Source: Xenophilus sp. Marseille-Q4582 (GTDB lineage: Bacteria > Pseudomonadota > Gammaproteobacteria > Burkholderiales > Burkholderiaceae_C). From it: 64,000 nt of DNA. Below, piece by piece: positions 17,896 to 26,679 of this stretch; position 1 is the first letter of the stretch, and every line of letters begins with the position of its first letter. Where the stretch lies: positions 1 through 64,000 of the forward strand of contig NZ_CAKAKO010000006.1 of assembly GCF_916700565.1 (NCBI RefSeq), written 5' to 3'. The position numbers were made by a program, and so were the translations under genes. The notes under the pieces are model-generated. The model worked only from the letters and a program-made list of their open reading frames with translations. It made no database searches and was not told where the DNA came from.

Positions 17896-19216
17896 CAGGC
17901 CGTTGAAAAAATGCTCATCGAACGCGCCAGGGTCGTGGATTTCGAAGAAACGGATCGCCCAAACTGGCCTGCGCAGCGATTGGAGCGGCCATTTCGGCCT
18001 GTTTGCAGGCCGTTTTGCCCGTTCCGGGCGCACGTATCCCATGGTTCACGCATGATGCGCGTCCCACCAGCCGCCCAGACTGCCCATGCGCACCAGGTTG
18101 TAGGTGGCAAAGCACAGCAGCGCCTGGCCCGCGAGCTTGGCCTGACCGATCAATTTGGTCTTGGCCAGACCACCCACTGTCTTGATCCAGCCAAAGGCCT
18201 CCTCGATGCGCTTGCGCACTTTGAGGCTGGTCTTGTAGCCCTCGTGGCGCCGGATGCGGCCATCGACCGCCGAGTGCTTGTCCTTGGCCGCCACGTGTGG
18301 CGTGACTTTGAGCTTTCGGCAGCCCTTGATGAAGGCCTGGCTGTCGTAACCTTTGTCGGCCCCGACCGTGGCCCGCTTGTTCTTGTTTCCCCGGCGTTTG
18401 AGCATCGCCAGCGCCGCCTCGCGCTCGGCGGTGCCACTGGCATGTGTGATCTCCACATCCACGATCAGCCCGTTGCGGTTCTCCATGAGGATGTGCCCCA
18501 TGTGGCACAGGCGAGATTTGTCGCCCGCGCTCTTCTTGAACAGCCGGGCATCGGCATCGGTGGTGCTGGCGTGGGTGTCGTTGCAGCGCTCCTGCCCTTT
18601 GAAGTTCACCTCGGGGTTGCGTCCGGGTGGCGTGCCGCTGTCGTCGTCTTTGCGTTTGAAACTCTTGTGCGAGGCCCAGGCCTCAATCAGCGTGCCGTCC
18701 ACGCTGAAGTGTTCGTCGCTGGCAAGCCGGCCCCACTGGGCGCTGAGCTTGACGCGCTCGAAGAAGGCGCGCGCCAGGTCTTCGTTGAAGAGGCGTTCGC
18801 GGTTGGCGCTGAAGGTGGAGTGGTCCCAGACCTTGTCTTCAATGTTCAGGCCCACGAACCAGCGGTACAGCAGGTTGTAGTTGACCGCCTCGACCAGCTG
18901 GCGTTCGCTGCGGATGGAGAACAGGATTTGCAGCAGCAAGGCCTTGAGCAGCATCTCCGGCGGCACCGAGGGGCGGCCACGGCGGGCGTACACCGCTTCG
19001 AACTCGCTGTTCATGCTCGACAGCAGCGCATCCACCACGGCGCGCAACTTGCGCAGCGGGTGTGCCGCTGGCACTCTTTCTTCAAGGCTGATGTAGCTAA
19101 ACATCGCCCCCTGGAAGTCTTGGTTGCCTCTCATCTTTCTTGTCGCAGTTGTTCCGGGATGGCTTCAGATCGTAGCGGCCGACGCGGACGCTCGCAGGGG
19201 ATTTTTCAACGGCCTG
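17896..19216 (-). mobile_element. IS5-family element, copy 1 (1321 bp)
   Basis: Bounded by short inverted ends (CAGGCCGTTGAAAAA and its complement) and flanked by the 4-bp duplication CTAG (17892-17895, 19217-19220). Identical in size to the copies at 28669 and 36681. It splits the catabolic operon and its transposase reads against it, so it may reduce expression of the downstream CoA-transferase genes. Confidence 0.93.
18046..19134 (-). CDS. IS5-family transposase, copy 1
   Basis: 362 residues with an N-terminal DUF772-type domain (RKLRAVVDALL, RGRPSVPPEMLLKALLLQ) and a DDE catalytic part: FSVDGTLIEAW, GADKGYDSQAF and KRIEEAFGWIKT. The translation is identical to the other two copies. The gene is intact, so the element may be active. 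Confidence 0.93.
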   Translation of the reverse strand: MRGNQDFQGAMFSYISLEERVPAAHPLRKLRAVVDALLSSMNSEFEAVYARRGRPSVPPEMLLKALLLQILFSIRSERQLVEAVNYNLLYRWFVGLNIEDKVWDHSTFSANRERLFNEDLARAFFERVKLSAQWGRLASDEHFSVDGTLIEAWASHKSFKRKDDDSGTPPGRNPEVNFKGQERCNDTHASTTDADARLFKKSAGDKSRLCHMGHILMENRNGLIVDVEITHASGTAEREAALAMLKRRGNKNKRATVGADKGYDSQAFIKGCRKLKVTPHVAAKDKHSAVDGRIRRHEGYKTSLKVRKRIEEAFGWIKTVGGLAKTKLIGQAKLAGQALLCFATYNLVRMGSLGGWWDAHHA

Positions 19217-19232
19217 CTAGAGATGGACTCCC

Positions 19233-19949
19233 ATGATCAACAAAATCTCACCTTCCATTGCCGAGGCGCTCACTGGGGTTGCCGATGGCTCAACCGTATT
19301 GATCGGCGGCTTTGGCACGGCGGGCATCCCCAACGAACTCATCGAAGGCCTGATTGAGCAAGGCGCGCGCGAGCTCACGGTGGTCAACAACAACGCGGGC
19401 AATGGCGACAGCGGGCTGGCGGCGCTGCTCAAGGCAGGGCGCGTGCGCAAGATCATCTGCTCGTTCCCACGCCAGACCGACTCCTGGGTGTTTGACGAGC
19501 TGTACCGCAGCGGAAAGATTGAACTAGAGCTTGTACCCCAGGGCAACCTGGCCGAACGTCTTCGCGCCGCAGGCGCAGGTGTGGGTGCATTCTTCACACC
19601 AACCGGCTTTGGCACCGAACTCGCGCTCAACGCGGACGGCACGCCAAAGGAAACCCGGCGCATCAACGGCCGCGACTACGTGCTGGAGTACCCTATTCAC
19701 GGAGACTTGGCGCTCATCAAGGCCGAGACGGGTGACCGCTGGGGCAACCTGACCTACCGCAAGGCCGCGCGCAACTTTGGCCCCGTCATGGCCACCGCCG
19801 CCAAGCGAACCGTTGCCACCGTGCACGAGGTCCTGGAGCTTGGCCAGCTCGACCCCGAAGCCATCGTCACCCCGGGCATCTTCGTGTCCAGGATCGTCAA
19901 GATCGAGCGTGTCGCCACACAGGCCGGTGGCTTCAAGCGAGCAGCCTGA
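19233..19949 (+). CDS. pcaI: 3-oxoadipate CoA-transferase subunit A
   Basis: 238 residues, class I CoA-transferase alpha subunit. The CoA-binding glycine-rich segment TVLIGGFGTAGIPNELIE lies near residues 21-38, and NNNAGNGDSGL and FFTPTGFGTE are typical of PcaI/CatI. With PcaJ it transfers CoA from succinyl-CoA to 3-oxoadipate. It lies 12 bp after the IS5 duplication, so its native promoter link to the dioxygenase genes is broken. PcaJ follows 14 bp later. Confidence 0.92.
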   Translation: MINKISPSIAEALTGVADGSTVLIGGFGTAGIPNELIEGLIEQGARELTVVNNNAGNGDSGLAALLKAGRVRKIICSFPRQTDSWVFDELYRSGKIELELVPQGNLAERLRAAGAGVGAFFTPTGFGTELALNADGTPKETRRINGRDYVLEYPIHGDLALIKAETGDRWGNLTYRKAARNFGPVMATAAKRTVATVHEVLELGQLDPEAIVTPGIFVSRIVKIERVATQAGGFKRAA

Positions 19950-19963
19950 GAGGAGTCTTTTCC

Positions 19964-20608
19964 ATGAGCAACTACACCAAACGCAGCAAACAGGAACTGG
20001 CCCAGCGCGTGGCGCAGGACATATTCGACGGTGCCTATGTGAACCTCGGCATCGGCCAGCCCACGTTGGTGGCCAACTACCTGCCCGAAGGCATGGAGGT
20101 CGTGCTGCACAGCGAGAACGGCATCCTGGGCATGGGCCCGGCGCCTGCCGCAGGCGATGAAGACTACGACCTGATCAACGCAGGCAAACAGCCCGTGACC
20201 CTGCTGCCCGGTGGCGCGTACTTTCACCACGCCGACAGCTTTGCCATGATGCGCGGCGGCCACCTGGACATCAGCGTGCTCGGTGCTTTCCAGGTGTCGG
20301 CCACCGGTGACCTGGCCAACTGGAGCACGGGCGAAGCCGGTGCCATCCCCGCCGTGGGTGGCGCCATGGACCTGGCCGTGGGGGCCAAGGAGACGTGGGT
20401 CATGATGGACCTGCTGACCAAACAGGGGCAGAGCAAGGTGGTTCAGTCCTGTACTTATCCGCTGACCGGTATCGGCTGTGTCAAGCGCATCTATGCCGAT
20501 CTGGCGACGCTGGAGTGCACACCGTCTGGCCTCAGGCTCATTGACAAGGTCGAAGGGCTTGAACACACCGAGCTGGAACACCTCATTGGCCTGCCGGTAC
20601 AGGCCTGA
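19964..20608 (+). CDS. pcaJ: 3-oxoadipate CoA-transferase subunit B
   Basis: 214 residues, beta subunit of class I CoA-transferase. The catalytic glutamate is Glu51 in the family motif HSENGILGMGP. PGGAYFHHADSFAMMRGGH and the C-terminal PLTGIGCVKRIYAD are also characteristic. An AGGAG-type site precedes the ATG. It forms an operon with pcaI and the thiolase. Confidence 0.93.
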   Translation: MSNYTKRSKQELAQRVAQDIFDGAYVNLGIGQPTLVANYLPEGMEVVLHSENGILGMGPAPAAGDEDYDLINAGKQPVTLLPGGAYFHHADSFAMMRGGHLDISVLGAFQVSATGDLANWSTGEAGAIPAVGGAMDLAVGAKETWVMMDLLTKQGQSKVVQSCTYPLTGIGCVKRIYADLATLECTPSGLRLIDKVEGLEHTELEHLIGLPVQA

Positions 20609-20620
20609 CAGACACACGAC

Positions 20621-21832
20621 ATGACTGCCATGAATCAAGCTTTTATCTGTGACGCCATCCGCACCCCCTTCGGCCGCTACGGTGGTGCCTTGTCTTCGGT
20701 ACGGGCCGACGACCTTGGCGCCGTACCGCTGCGGGCACTGATGGCCCGCAACCCCAACGTCGATTGGGCTGCTGTGACCGATGTGATCTACGGCTGTGCC
20801 AACCAGGCGGGCGAAGACAACCGCAACGTTGCGCGCATGAGCAGCCTGCTCGCTGGCTTGCCGCTGGAGGTGCCAGGCGCTACCGTCAACCGCCTGTGCG
20901 GCTCGGGGCTGGACGCTATTGGCACTGCGGCGCGTGCCATCAAGGCCGGTGAGTCGGGCCTGATGATCGCAGGCGGTGTGGAGAGCATGAGCCGTGCGCC
21001 CTTCGTCATGCCCAAAGCCGAATCGGCCTTCAGCCGCGCGAACGCGGTCTATGACACCACCATCGGCTGGCGCTTCATCAACAAGCTGATGAAAGACAAG
21101 TACGGCGTGGACTCCATGCCCGAGACTGCCGAGAACGTGGCGGTGGACTTCAACATCGAGCGTGAAGCGCAGGACCTGATGGCGCTCAACAGCCAGTTGC
21201 GTGCGGTGGCTGCCATCGAGGCAGGCCACCTGGCGCGCGAGATCTGCGCCGTCACCATCCCGCAGAAGAAGGGCGACGCCATCGTGGTGGATACGGACGA
21301 GCACCCGCGCAAGACCAGCCTGGAAGCGCTGGCCAAGCTCAAGGGTGTGGTGCGCACTGACGGCACGGTGACCGCCGGTAACGCCTCGGGCGTGAACGAT
21401 GGCGCCTGTGCACTGATCCTGGCCGACGAAGCCACTGCTGCCAGGAACGGCCTGACGCCGAAGGCCCGCGTTGTGGGTATGGCCACTGCAGGGGTGGCGC
21501 CACGCATCATGGGCATTGGCCCGGCCCCGGCCACGCAGAAGGTGCTGGCCCAGACCGGGTTGACGCTGGCCCAGATGGACGTGATCGAGCTCAACGAAGC
21601 TTTTGCTGCGCAGGGCCTGGCGGTGCTGCGCCTGCTGGGCTTGCAAGACGATGACCCGCGCGTCAATGCCTGGGGCGGCGCCATTGCGCTGGGCCATCCG
21701 CTGGGGGCCTCGGGCGCGCGGCTGGCCACCACTGCTATCAACCGGTTGCACACCACCGGTGGCCGCTACGCGCTGTGCACCATGTGCATTGGCGTGGGGC
21801 AGGGAATTGCAATCGTCATCGAGCGGGTATGA
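20621..21832 (+). CDS. pcaF: 3-oxoadipyl-CoA thiolase
   Basis: 403 residues, full thiolase length; an alternative start three codons in (ATG 20630) is equally good. Active-site residues are visible: Cys93 (NRLCGSGLD), His359 (ALGHPLGASGAR) and Cys389 (CTMCIGVGQG). It cleaves 3-oxoadipyl-CoA to succinyl-CoA and acetyl-CoA, the last step of the pathway. The position directly after pcaIJ supports pcaF over a general acetyl-CoA acetyltransferase. Confidence 0.92.
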   Translation: MTAMNQAFICDAIRTPFGRYGGALSSVRADDLGAVPLRALMARNPNVDWAAVTDVIYGCANQAGEDNRNVARMSSLLAGLPLEVPGATVNRLCGSGLDAIGTAARAIKAGESGLMIAGGVESMSRAPFVMPKAESAFSRANAVYDTTIGWRFINKLMKDKYGVDSMPETAENVAVDFNIEREAQDLMALNSQLRAVAAIEAGHLAREICAVTIPQKKGDAIVVDTDEHPRKTSLEALAKLKGVVRTDGTVTAGNASGVNDGACALILADEATAARNGLTPKARVVGMATAGVAPRIMGIGPAPATQKVLAQTGLTLAQMDVIELNEAFAAQGLAVLRLLGLQDDDPRVNAWGGAIALGHPLGASGARLATTAINRLHTTGGRYALCTMCIGVGQGIAIVIERV

Positions 21833-21898
21833 GGTTGAAATTTTGATCTGCTGAAAGCTTTCTGCGTTATTGACTTATATCTTTAAGGAGACTTCCCC

Positions 21899-22471
21899 AT
21901 GAAAAAGCTCAAGTTCCGCGCCATCGGTCTGGTGTGCGCAACACTCTTTGCAGGCAGCGCGATGGCGCAGCAGGTCACCCTGCGTCTGCACCAGTTCCTC
22001 CCGCCGCAGGCCACCATTCCGGCCAAGGCCATCATTCCTTGGGCGCAGAAGGTCGAAAAAGAGTCTGGCGGCAAGATCAAGGTGCAGATGTTCCACGCCA
22101 TGCAAATGGGCGGCTCGCCCGCGCAACTGTTCGACCAGGCCAAGGACGGCGTGGCCTTCGCCTTCAGCATGAACAAGGCCACCTACGACAAGCTGCCGCC
22201 CGACCTGAAGAAGGTGATCGACAACAACTCCGGCCTGGAAGCCGCTGCCATGTTCGGCCGTGCCATGGACGAGGGCGACAAGGCTGGCCGTGACATCGCG
22301 GCCAAGGCTGGCAACAATCTGGTAACTCTGGACGCGGCCGAGACGCAGCGCTGGCTGCGCACCGCCAGCTCCGTGGAAAGCGACTGGGTGACGGAAGTGG
22401 CCAAGAAAGGCATTGATGGCAAAAAGCTGGCCAGCGAGGCTCGCGCGCTGATCGCCAAATACAACCGATAA
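21899..22471 (+). pseudogene. dctP: TRAP transporter solute-binding protein DctP, internal in-frame deletion
   Basis: 190 residues where about 330 are expected. It begins with a good signal peptide (MKKLKFRAIGLVCATLFAGS, cleavage after AMA) and a normal DctP N-terminus to LFDQAKDGV near residue 83. It then jumps directly to AFAFSMNKATYDKLPPDLKK, which belongs close to the C-terminus. The missing 140-150 residues hold most of the ligand-binding cleft and its conserved arginine. The frame is open and AAGGAG precedes the ATG, so a shortened protein may be exported but is unlikely to bind substrate. Confidence 0.82.
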
Positions 22472-22531
22472 GCGATTACCGAAATCGCGCATGGCCATGG
22501 TGGCCATGCGCGTTCTTTTAAGGACGACGAC

Positions 22532-23053
22532 ATGATGGCCTGGATATTCCGGAGCGCGAAGTGGTCTGCCATTGTGGGCGGGTTGGTGCTGTGTGCCATC
22601 ACCCTCATGAGCGTGGCGAGCATCACCGGCCGTGCGCTCATTGGCGTGGGGCTGGGCCCTGTGCCGGGCGACTTTGAAATGGTCGAAGTGGGCACGGCCT
22701 TGGCGGTGTTCTTCTTTCTGCCTTGGTGCTACCTCAAAGGCGGGCATGCCACGGTGGACCTGTTCTACATGCACCTGCCCAAGTCGATGAAATGGCTGGT
22801 GGACACCTTCAGCGACGTGATCATGCTGGTGCTGTGGCTGGCACTGACATGGATGCTGTGGGAGGGCATGCTGGAAAAGCGTGAATACTTTGAAACCACC
22901 TTCATCCTGCAGATGCCGGTGTGGTGGGCGTATGCGCTGTGCATGGTGGGCGCCGTCATCGGTTGCCTGTCGTACATCGCCAAGACCCTGATCCAGTTTG
23001 GCCTGGCCAAGTACCCGCCAGGCTGGACGGTTGAATCCACCGGAGGACATTGA
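22532..23053 (+). CDS. dctQ: TRAP transporter small membrane subunit DctQ
   Basis: 173 residues with four hydrophobic segments (about residues 12-32, 50-68, 90-110 and 130-150) and the DctQ feature of a charged loop after GGHATVDLF. It is the small permease subunit that partners DctM in the inner membrane. Its stop lies one base before the dctM start, so the pair is translationally linked. Confidence 0.88.
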   Translation: MMAWIFRSAKWSAIVGGLVLCAITLMSVASITGRALIGVGLGPVPGDFEMVEVGTALAVFFFLPWCYLKGGHATVDLFYMHLPKSMKWLVDTFSDVIMLVLWLALTWMLWEGMLEKREYFETTFILQMPVWWAYALCMVGAVIGCLSYIAKTLIQFGLAKYPPGWTVESTGGH

Positions 23054-23054
23054 C

Positions 23055-24377
23055 ATGACTGGTATTGAACTCGCCTCCTGGTCCTTTCCGGTCCTGCTGG
23101 CTCTGATTTTCATTCGCGTGCCCATTGGCCTGGCCATGGCGGTCTGCGGCCTGGTGGGGGCGTACTTCATCTACGGCTCGCACGCACCCATCCTCAACCA
23201 GCTCAAGCAGGTCACCTACAGCACGTTCTCCAACTACAACCTGTCGGTGATCCCGCTGTTCTTGCTGATGGGGCAGTTTGCCGCGCTCGGCGGCTTGTCG
23301 CAGGCGCTGTTCAAGGCGGCTGAAGCCTGGGTGGGCCACCGCAAGGGCGGTGTGGCCATGGCAGCCATCGGCGCTTGCGCCGGTTTCGGTGCCATCTGCG
23401 GCTCGTCGCTGGCCACGGCTGCCACCATGGGCCAGGTGGCCCTGCCGGAGCTCAAGCGCGCGGGTTATTCCGGTGCGCTGTCCACGGCCACGCTGGCTGC
23501 TGGCGGTACGCTGGGCATCCTGATTCCGCCTTCCGTGGTTCTGGTCATCTACGCCATCCTGACCGAACAGAACATTGCCAAGCTTTTCCTGGCGGCGTTC
23601 ATCCCGGGCATTCTAGCGGCGGTGGGCTACATCATCGTGATCTCGCTGTACGTTCGCCTCAAGCCCGGCAGCGCTGGCAGCATGCCCCCCATGCCCATGG
23701 CTGAACGCTGGAAGGCCACGTTCAAGGTGTGGCCGGTGCTGGTCATCTTCCTGGCGGTGGTCGGCGGCATCTACACCGGTATCTTCACCCCCACCGAAGG
23801 CGCGGCCGTCGGCGCGTTCGGCACTGGTGTGGCAGCCTGGGCAGCAGGCGGCATCAACGCCAAGACGCTGCGAAACTCCATCTACGGCACGGCCATTGCC
23901 ACGGGCATGATCTTCATGATCGTGCTGGGCGCGGGCCTGTACAACACCTTCCTGGCGCTGTCGCAACTGCCGCAGGAACTGGCGCAGTGGGTCATTGGCC
24001 TGGGCATGAGCCCCTGGCTGGTGCTGACCACGGTGCTGGTGGTGTACCTGCTGCTGGGCTGCGTGATGGACTCGCTGTCCATGATCCTGCTGACCATCCC
24101 GATCTTTTTCCCGATGATCATGGGCCTGGACTTTGGCATGAACCCGGAAGAAACGGCCATCTGGTTCGGCATTCTGGTGTTGATCGTGGTGGAGGTGGGT
24201 CTGATCACACCGCCCGTGGGCATGAACCTGTTCGTCATCAACAGCATGGCCAAGGACACGCCCATCACCCAGACCTACCGAGGTGTCACGCCCTTCGTGG
24301 TGAGTGATCTGGTGCGCACGGCCATCCTGGCGGCGTTCCCGGCCATCACGCTCATTGCGCTGCGCATGACGTCCTGA
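23055..24377 (+). CDS. dctM: TRAP transporter large permease DctM
   Basis: 440 residues from ATG 23055, full DctM length, with about twelve membrane helices. Family motifs include IRVPIGLAMAVCGLVG near residue 18, GACAGFGAICGSSLATAATMG near 108 and FTPTEGAAVGAFG near 240. It catalyses Na+-driven uptake of organic acids delivered by the binding protein. It is intact, as is DctQ, but the adjacent binding protein is damaged. The substrate is probably an aromatic or organic acid linked to the pathway; that is inference from position. Confidence 0.92.
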   Translation: MTGIELASWSFPVLLALIFIRVPIGLAMAVCGLVGAYFIYGSHAPILNQLKQVTYSTFSNYNLSVIPLFLLMGQFAALGGLSQALFKAAEAWVGHRKGGVAMAAIGACAGFGAICGSSLATAATMGQVALPELKRAGYSGALSTATLAAGGTLGILIPPSVVLVIYAILTEQNIAKLFLAAFIPGILAAVGYIIVISLYVRLKPGSAGSMPPMPMAERWKATFKVWPVLVIFLAVVGGIYTGIFTPTEGAAVGAFGTGVAAWAAGGINAKTLRNSIYGTAIATGMIFMIVLGAGLYNTFLALSQLPQELAQWVIGLGMSPWLVLTTVLVVYLLLGCVMDSLSMILLTIPIFFPMIMGLDFGMNPEETAIWFGILVLIVVEVGLITPPVGMNLFVINSMAKDTPITQTYRGVTPFVVSDLVRTAILAAFPAITLIALRMTS

Positions 24378-24841
24378 GTCTGAAGGTCAACCCGACAGAT
24401 CAAATGACTCGGATATGTTCAGGTGTGTTTTAACTTGAAGGAAGCGGTTCACGGCGCCGCTTGCGACACCGAAATCCACGGTCCTGGGCGGCGGGAATAA
24501 GTCGCAGACCGTACTGTCGTGCGGGACAGGTGACTGACCGCACTCGCTGCAGACTTGCCGGTCAAGACACGGGTGTCGCTACAAGGCTGGTTGCGGTCGG
24601 ACGCTTTGGGTCGGCAACTGTCGGCGATGGCCGAAACCTGCCGCTGAATTGCCCCAAATCGTCGACACTCCGAGTCTAGGCATAAGCCTCACAGTCGCCT
24701 AGAGCCGCGCCGCGCGGTCGTTAGCGGGTAAATCACGCCGCATGCTGCCCATCAGAAAAGGGTAACTTTGCGGTAAACATTTGCGGTAAAAATAGAACAT
24801 TGAGAAATAGAAGGGCGCAGCCCCCGTTCAAGGAGAAGCCC
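24378..24841. other. Intergenic region after the TRAP genes
   Basis: About 460 bp with no convincing coding frame. Base composition becomes more AT-rich towards 24760-24840, just before the kinase gene. The only structure seen is the direct repeat listed separately. Confidence 0.5.
24767..24790 (+). repeat. Two direct repeats TTTGCGGTAAA upstream of the kinase pair
   Basis: The 11-bp sequence occurs at 24767-24777 and 24780-24790, start-to-start 13 bp, ending about 51 bp before the kinase start. The position suits an operator or promoter element for the two-gene unit. Confidence 0.5.
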
Positions 24842-25759
24842 ATGCCAGATACCCAGTCTGCAGCCCCACCGCCCGCGACCGCCATTGAGACTTCAGCGCC
24901 TGTTCACGCTTTCCCCGTAGAAGTGCCCATGCTTGACGCATCGGCATGGCGTGAATATCGCGGCCAGCCAGGTAAGGCGACGGCCAACTCCACTCACATC
25001 GCAGTGGTGGCAGACGATGCGGGTGTGGAGCGCATATGTTTTGTAAAACTTGCGCCCAGGCTCGACAAGCCGACACTGCTCTGCGAAGCACTCGGCTGGG
25101 TTCTTGCCGGCCACGCGGGGTTGCGCCGATCCGAATTCGGAGCCATCATTCTTGTGAACAAGGCTAGGCTTGCTAAAAGCCAGCCGCTTACTCTCGAATG
25201 CGCCGCTTTCCAAGGCGACTTCATCCCAGCCTGGTGCAGCGAAGCCATTCCGGGCAACTCTGTGCTCTCACACGCGAAGTCGCCATCTAGGCCGGGCATG
25301 CAGTTCATCACCGAGCACAAGACCTTCATGAACTCGAACGATGCCCGCAAGTTCGCGGCTTTCGATCAGTGGACGGGGCTTCGCGACCGAAACATGGGCA
25401 ACGTAATTCGGCACAAGGCTGGCGGTTACGCATCCATCGACCATGAGACGATGCTTCACGACATACTCTGGGTTTCCTCGGACTTCAACCACAACTGCCT
25501 TGTCAAGCATGCTGAGAAGACCTTGGACCACAAGCGGGTCAGGGCATTTAAGGCCGATATGACGCGGGCCGCCGCCGGTCATGCTGAAGCACTTGCCAGC
25601 GCGCAAGCAGAGCTCAATGCCCTTCTGAACCTCTTACTGCCGGGAGCAGCAGCGGAGCATTCAGCCGCCATGAACTTTCTGGCTGCACGCTCGCAAAGAG
25701 GATGGCTGGCAAGCGAGTTGGGCGTTCTAGATATGGCCACAAAGGGGAACACGCCATGA
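24842..25759 (+). CDS. HipA-like kinase domain protein
   Basis: 305 residues from ATG 24842 behind AAGGAG. Kinase-like landmarks in order: VKL with Lys69 and Glu82 in the following helix as ATP-site candidates; catalytic loop FDQWTGLRDRNMGNVI (174-189) with Asp182 and Asn187; metal-binding IDHE with Asp200. This resembles compact HipA-like kinases (FDxW..N.DR..GN.L then IDH), not full HipA toxins, which are about 440 residues. The target is unknown. The stop overlaps the next gene by ATGA, so the two are coupled. The pair lies inside the IS1071-bounded region, unrelated to the catabolic genes, and may be a toxin-antitoxin or defence unit. Confidence 0.65.
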   Translation: MPDTQSAAPPPATAIETSAPVHAFPVEVPMLDASAWREYRGQPGKATANSTHIAVVADDAGVERICFVKLAPRLDKPTLLCEALGWVLAGHAGLRRSEFGAIILVNKARLAKSQPLTLECAAFQGDFIPAWCSEAIPGNSVLSHAKSPSRPGMQFITEHKTFMNSNDARKFAAFDQWTGLRDRNMGNVIRHKAGGYASIDHETMLHDILWVSSDFNHNCLVKHAEKTLDHKRVRAFKADMTRAAAGHAEALASAQAELNALLNLLLPGAAAEHSAAMNFLAARSQRGWLASELGVLDMATKGNTP

Positions 25760-26679
25760 GCGAAACAACAAGGAGTCGGCCAAGACTGGACTACTCCGCC
25801 TTGCTGCGATCAGCAAAGGCGACTCCCAAGCCTGGCTTCTCGGGATGGTGGTCCTACATCGAGTTTCAACCCGACATCTTTTCGCCGCAGCGCTTCCCAA
25901 TTGGCGTGGTCGTGCAGGCGGACGACGAAAGGCTCTACTTCAAACTGCTTGATGACTTCAAGAAGTTCGATTGTGTCTATCCGGAGGGGTTCCCTCACAG
26001 TTCCGCCAAGGCATTGATGGCCTATGCCTATGGTGTGCTTCAAGCCGCCATCAAGGAGAAGACTCCCTTGAGTCAAATCCTATTCGACAGCCACGTACTT
26101 TCGCTCTCCCGGCCAGTCCACACCTCAGGCAGTGATCGGGAAGCTGCTGTAGAGCGACTTTTCAGCGATGTGGTCGCCATGGTCCCATCGAACGTGAAGA
26201 AGGTCCGAGAGTTCGCGAGTATCGACACAGCAGCAGCCAGAAAGCTCGTCAACGAGAAACTCAAGGAAATCGCCGCCATGGATTTCGAGCGCTTTGTGAT
26301 GGTCGACCATCCTGGTCTGCTCGTCCCAGGAGATGGCAACGATCGCCACTACCTCGACTTGAATCTGATGACTCCCAAGAGCTGTGGCGCAGTTGCGTCT
26401 GCCGTCTACAAGTCGCAGCAGTCTGTGGAACTGAACCTGTTGAAAGCCGGTCTTGACCTGAAAACATGCAGAAAGGTTAAGAACCTCGAATCCGCAGGGT
26501 TGTTCCTCTTGACTCCCGATCCAAGCTCAATGGAACCTCGCGAATTCCGTCGAATCGAAGAGACGATAGGCGAACATGAATGGAAGCTCGAACGTGACGG
26601 TTTCCGATTCGTGAGCATGCAAGAGCCCGCCGATCTTGCCCGCGAAATCTATGACTGGGCCAAGCCTGCGTTGGCTTGA
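25756..26679 (+). CDS. Unrecognised partner of the HipA-like kinase
   Basis: 307 residues, not confidently assigned. The N-terminus (GWWSYIEFQPDIFSPQRFPIGVVVQ, about 30-54) vaguely recalls DUF3037 proteins that sit beside HipA-like kinases in other bacteria. The middle (about 110-210) is helical and charged, and a region near LDLNLMTPKSCGAVASAVY (about 205-223) may be a second domain. There are no membrane helices or signal peptide. Translation starts by ATGA overlap with the kinase stop, which strongly implies a joint function. Confidence 0.55.
   Translation: MSETTRSRPRLDYSALLRSAKATPKPGFSGWWSYIEFQPDIFSPQRFPIGVVVQADDERLYFKLLDDFKKFDCVYPEGFPHSSAKALMAYAYGVLQAAIKEKTPLSQILFDSHVLSLSRPVHTSGSDREAAVERLFSDVVAMVPSNVKKVREFASIDTAAARKLVNEKLKEIAAMDFERFVMVDHPGLLVPGDGNDRHYLDLNLMTPKSCGAVASAVYKSQQSVELNLLKAGLDLKTCRKVKNLESAGLFLLTPDPSSMEPREFRRIEETIGEHEWKLERDGFRFVSMQEPADLAREIYDWAKPALA

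Noticed and set aside
17911..19236. Long open frame opposite the IS5 transposase (also at 28558-30024 and 36661-37986)
   Set aside because: Antisense shadow of the DDE transposase with no recognisable protein features.
19754..21751. 665-residue minus-strand frame opposite pcaJ and pcaF
   Set aside because: Composition is typical of a shadow frame; the plus strand encodes two well-recognised enzymes with all active-site residues.
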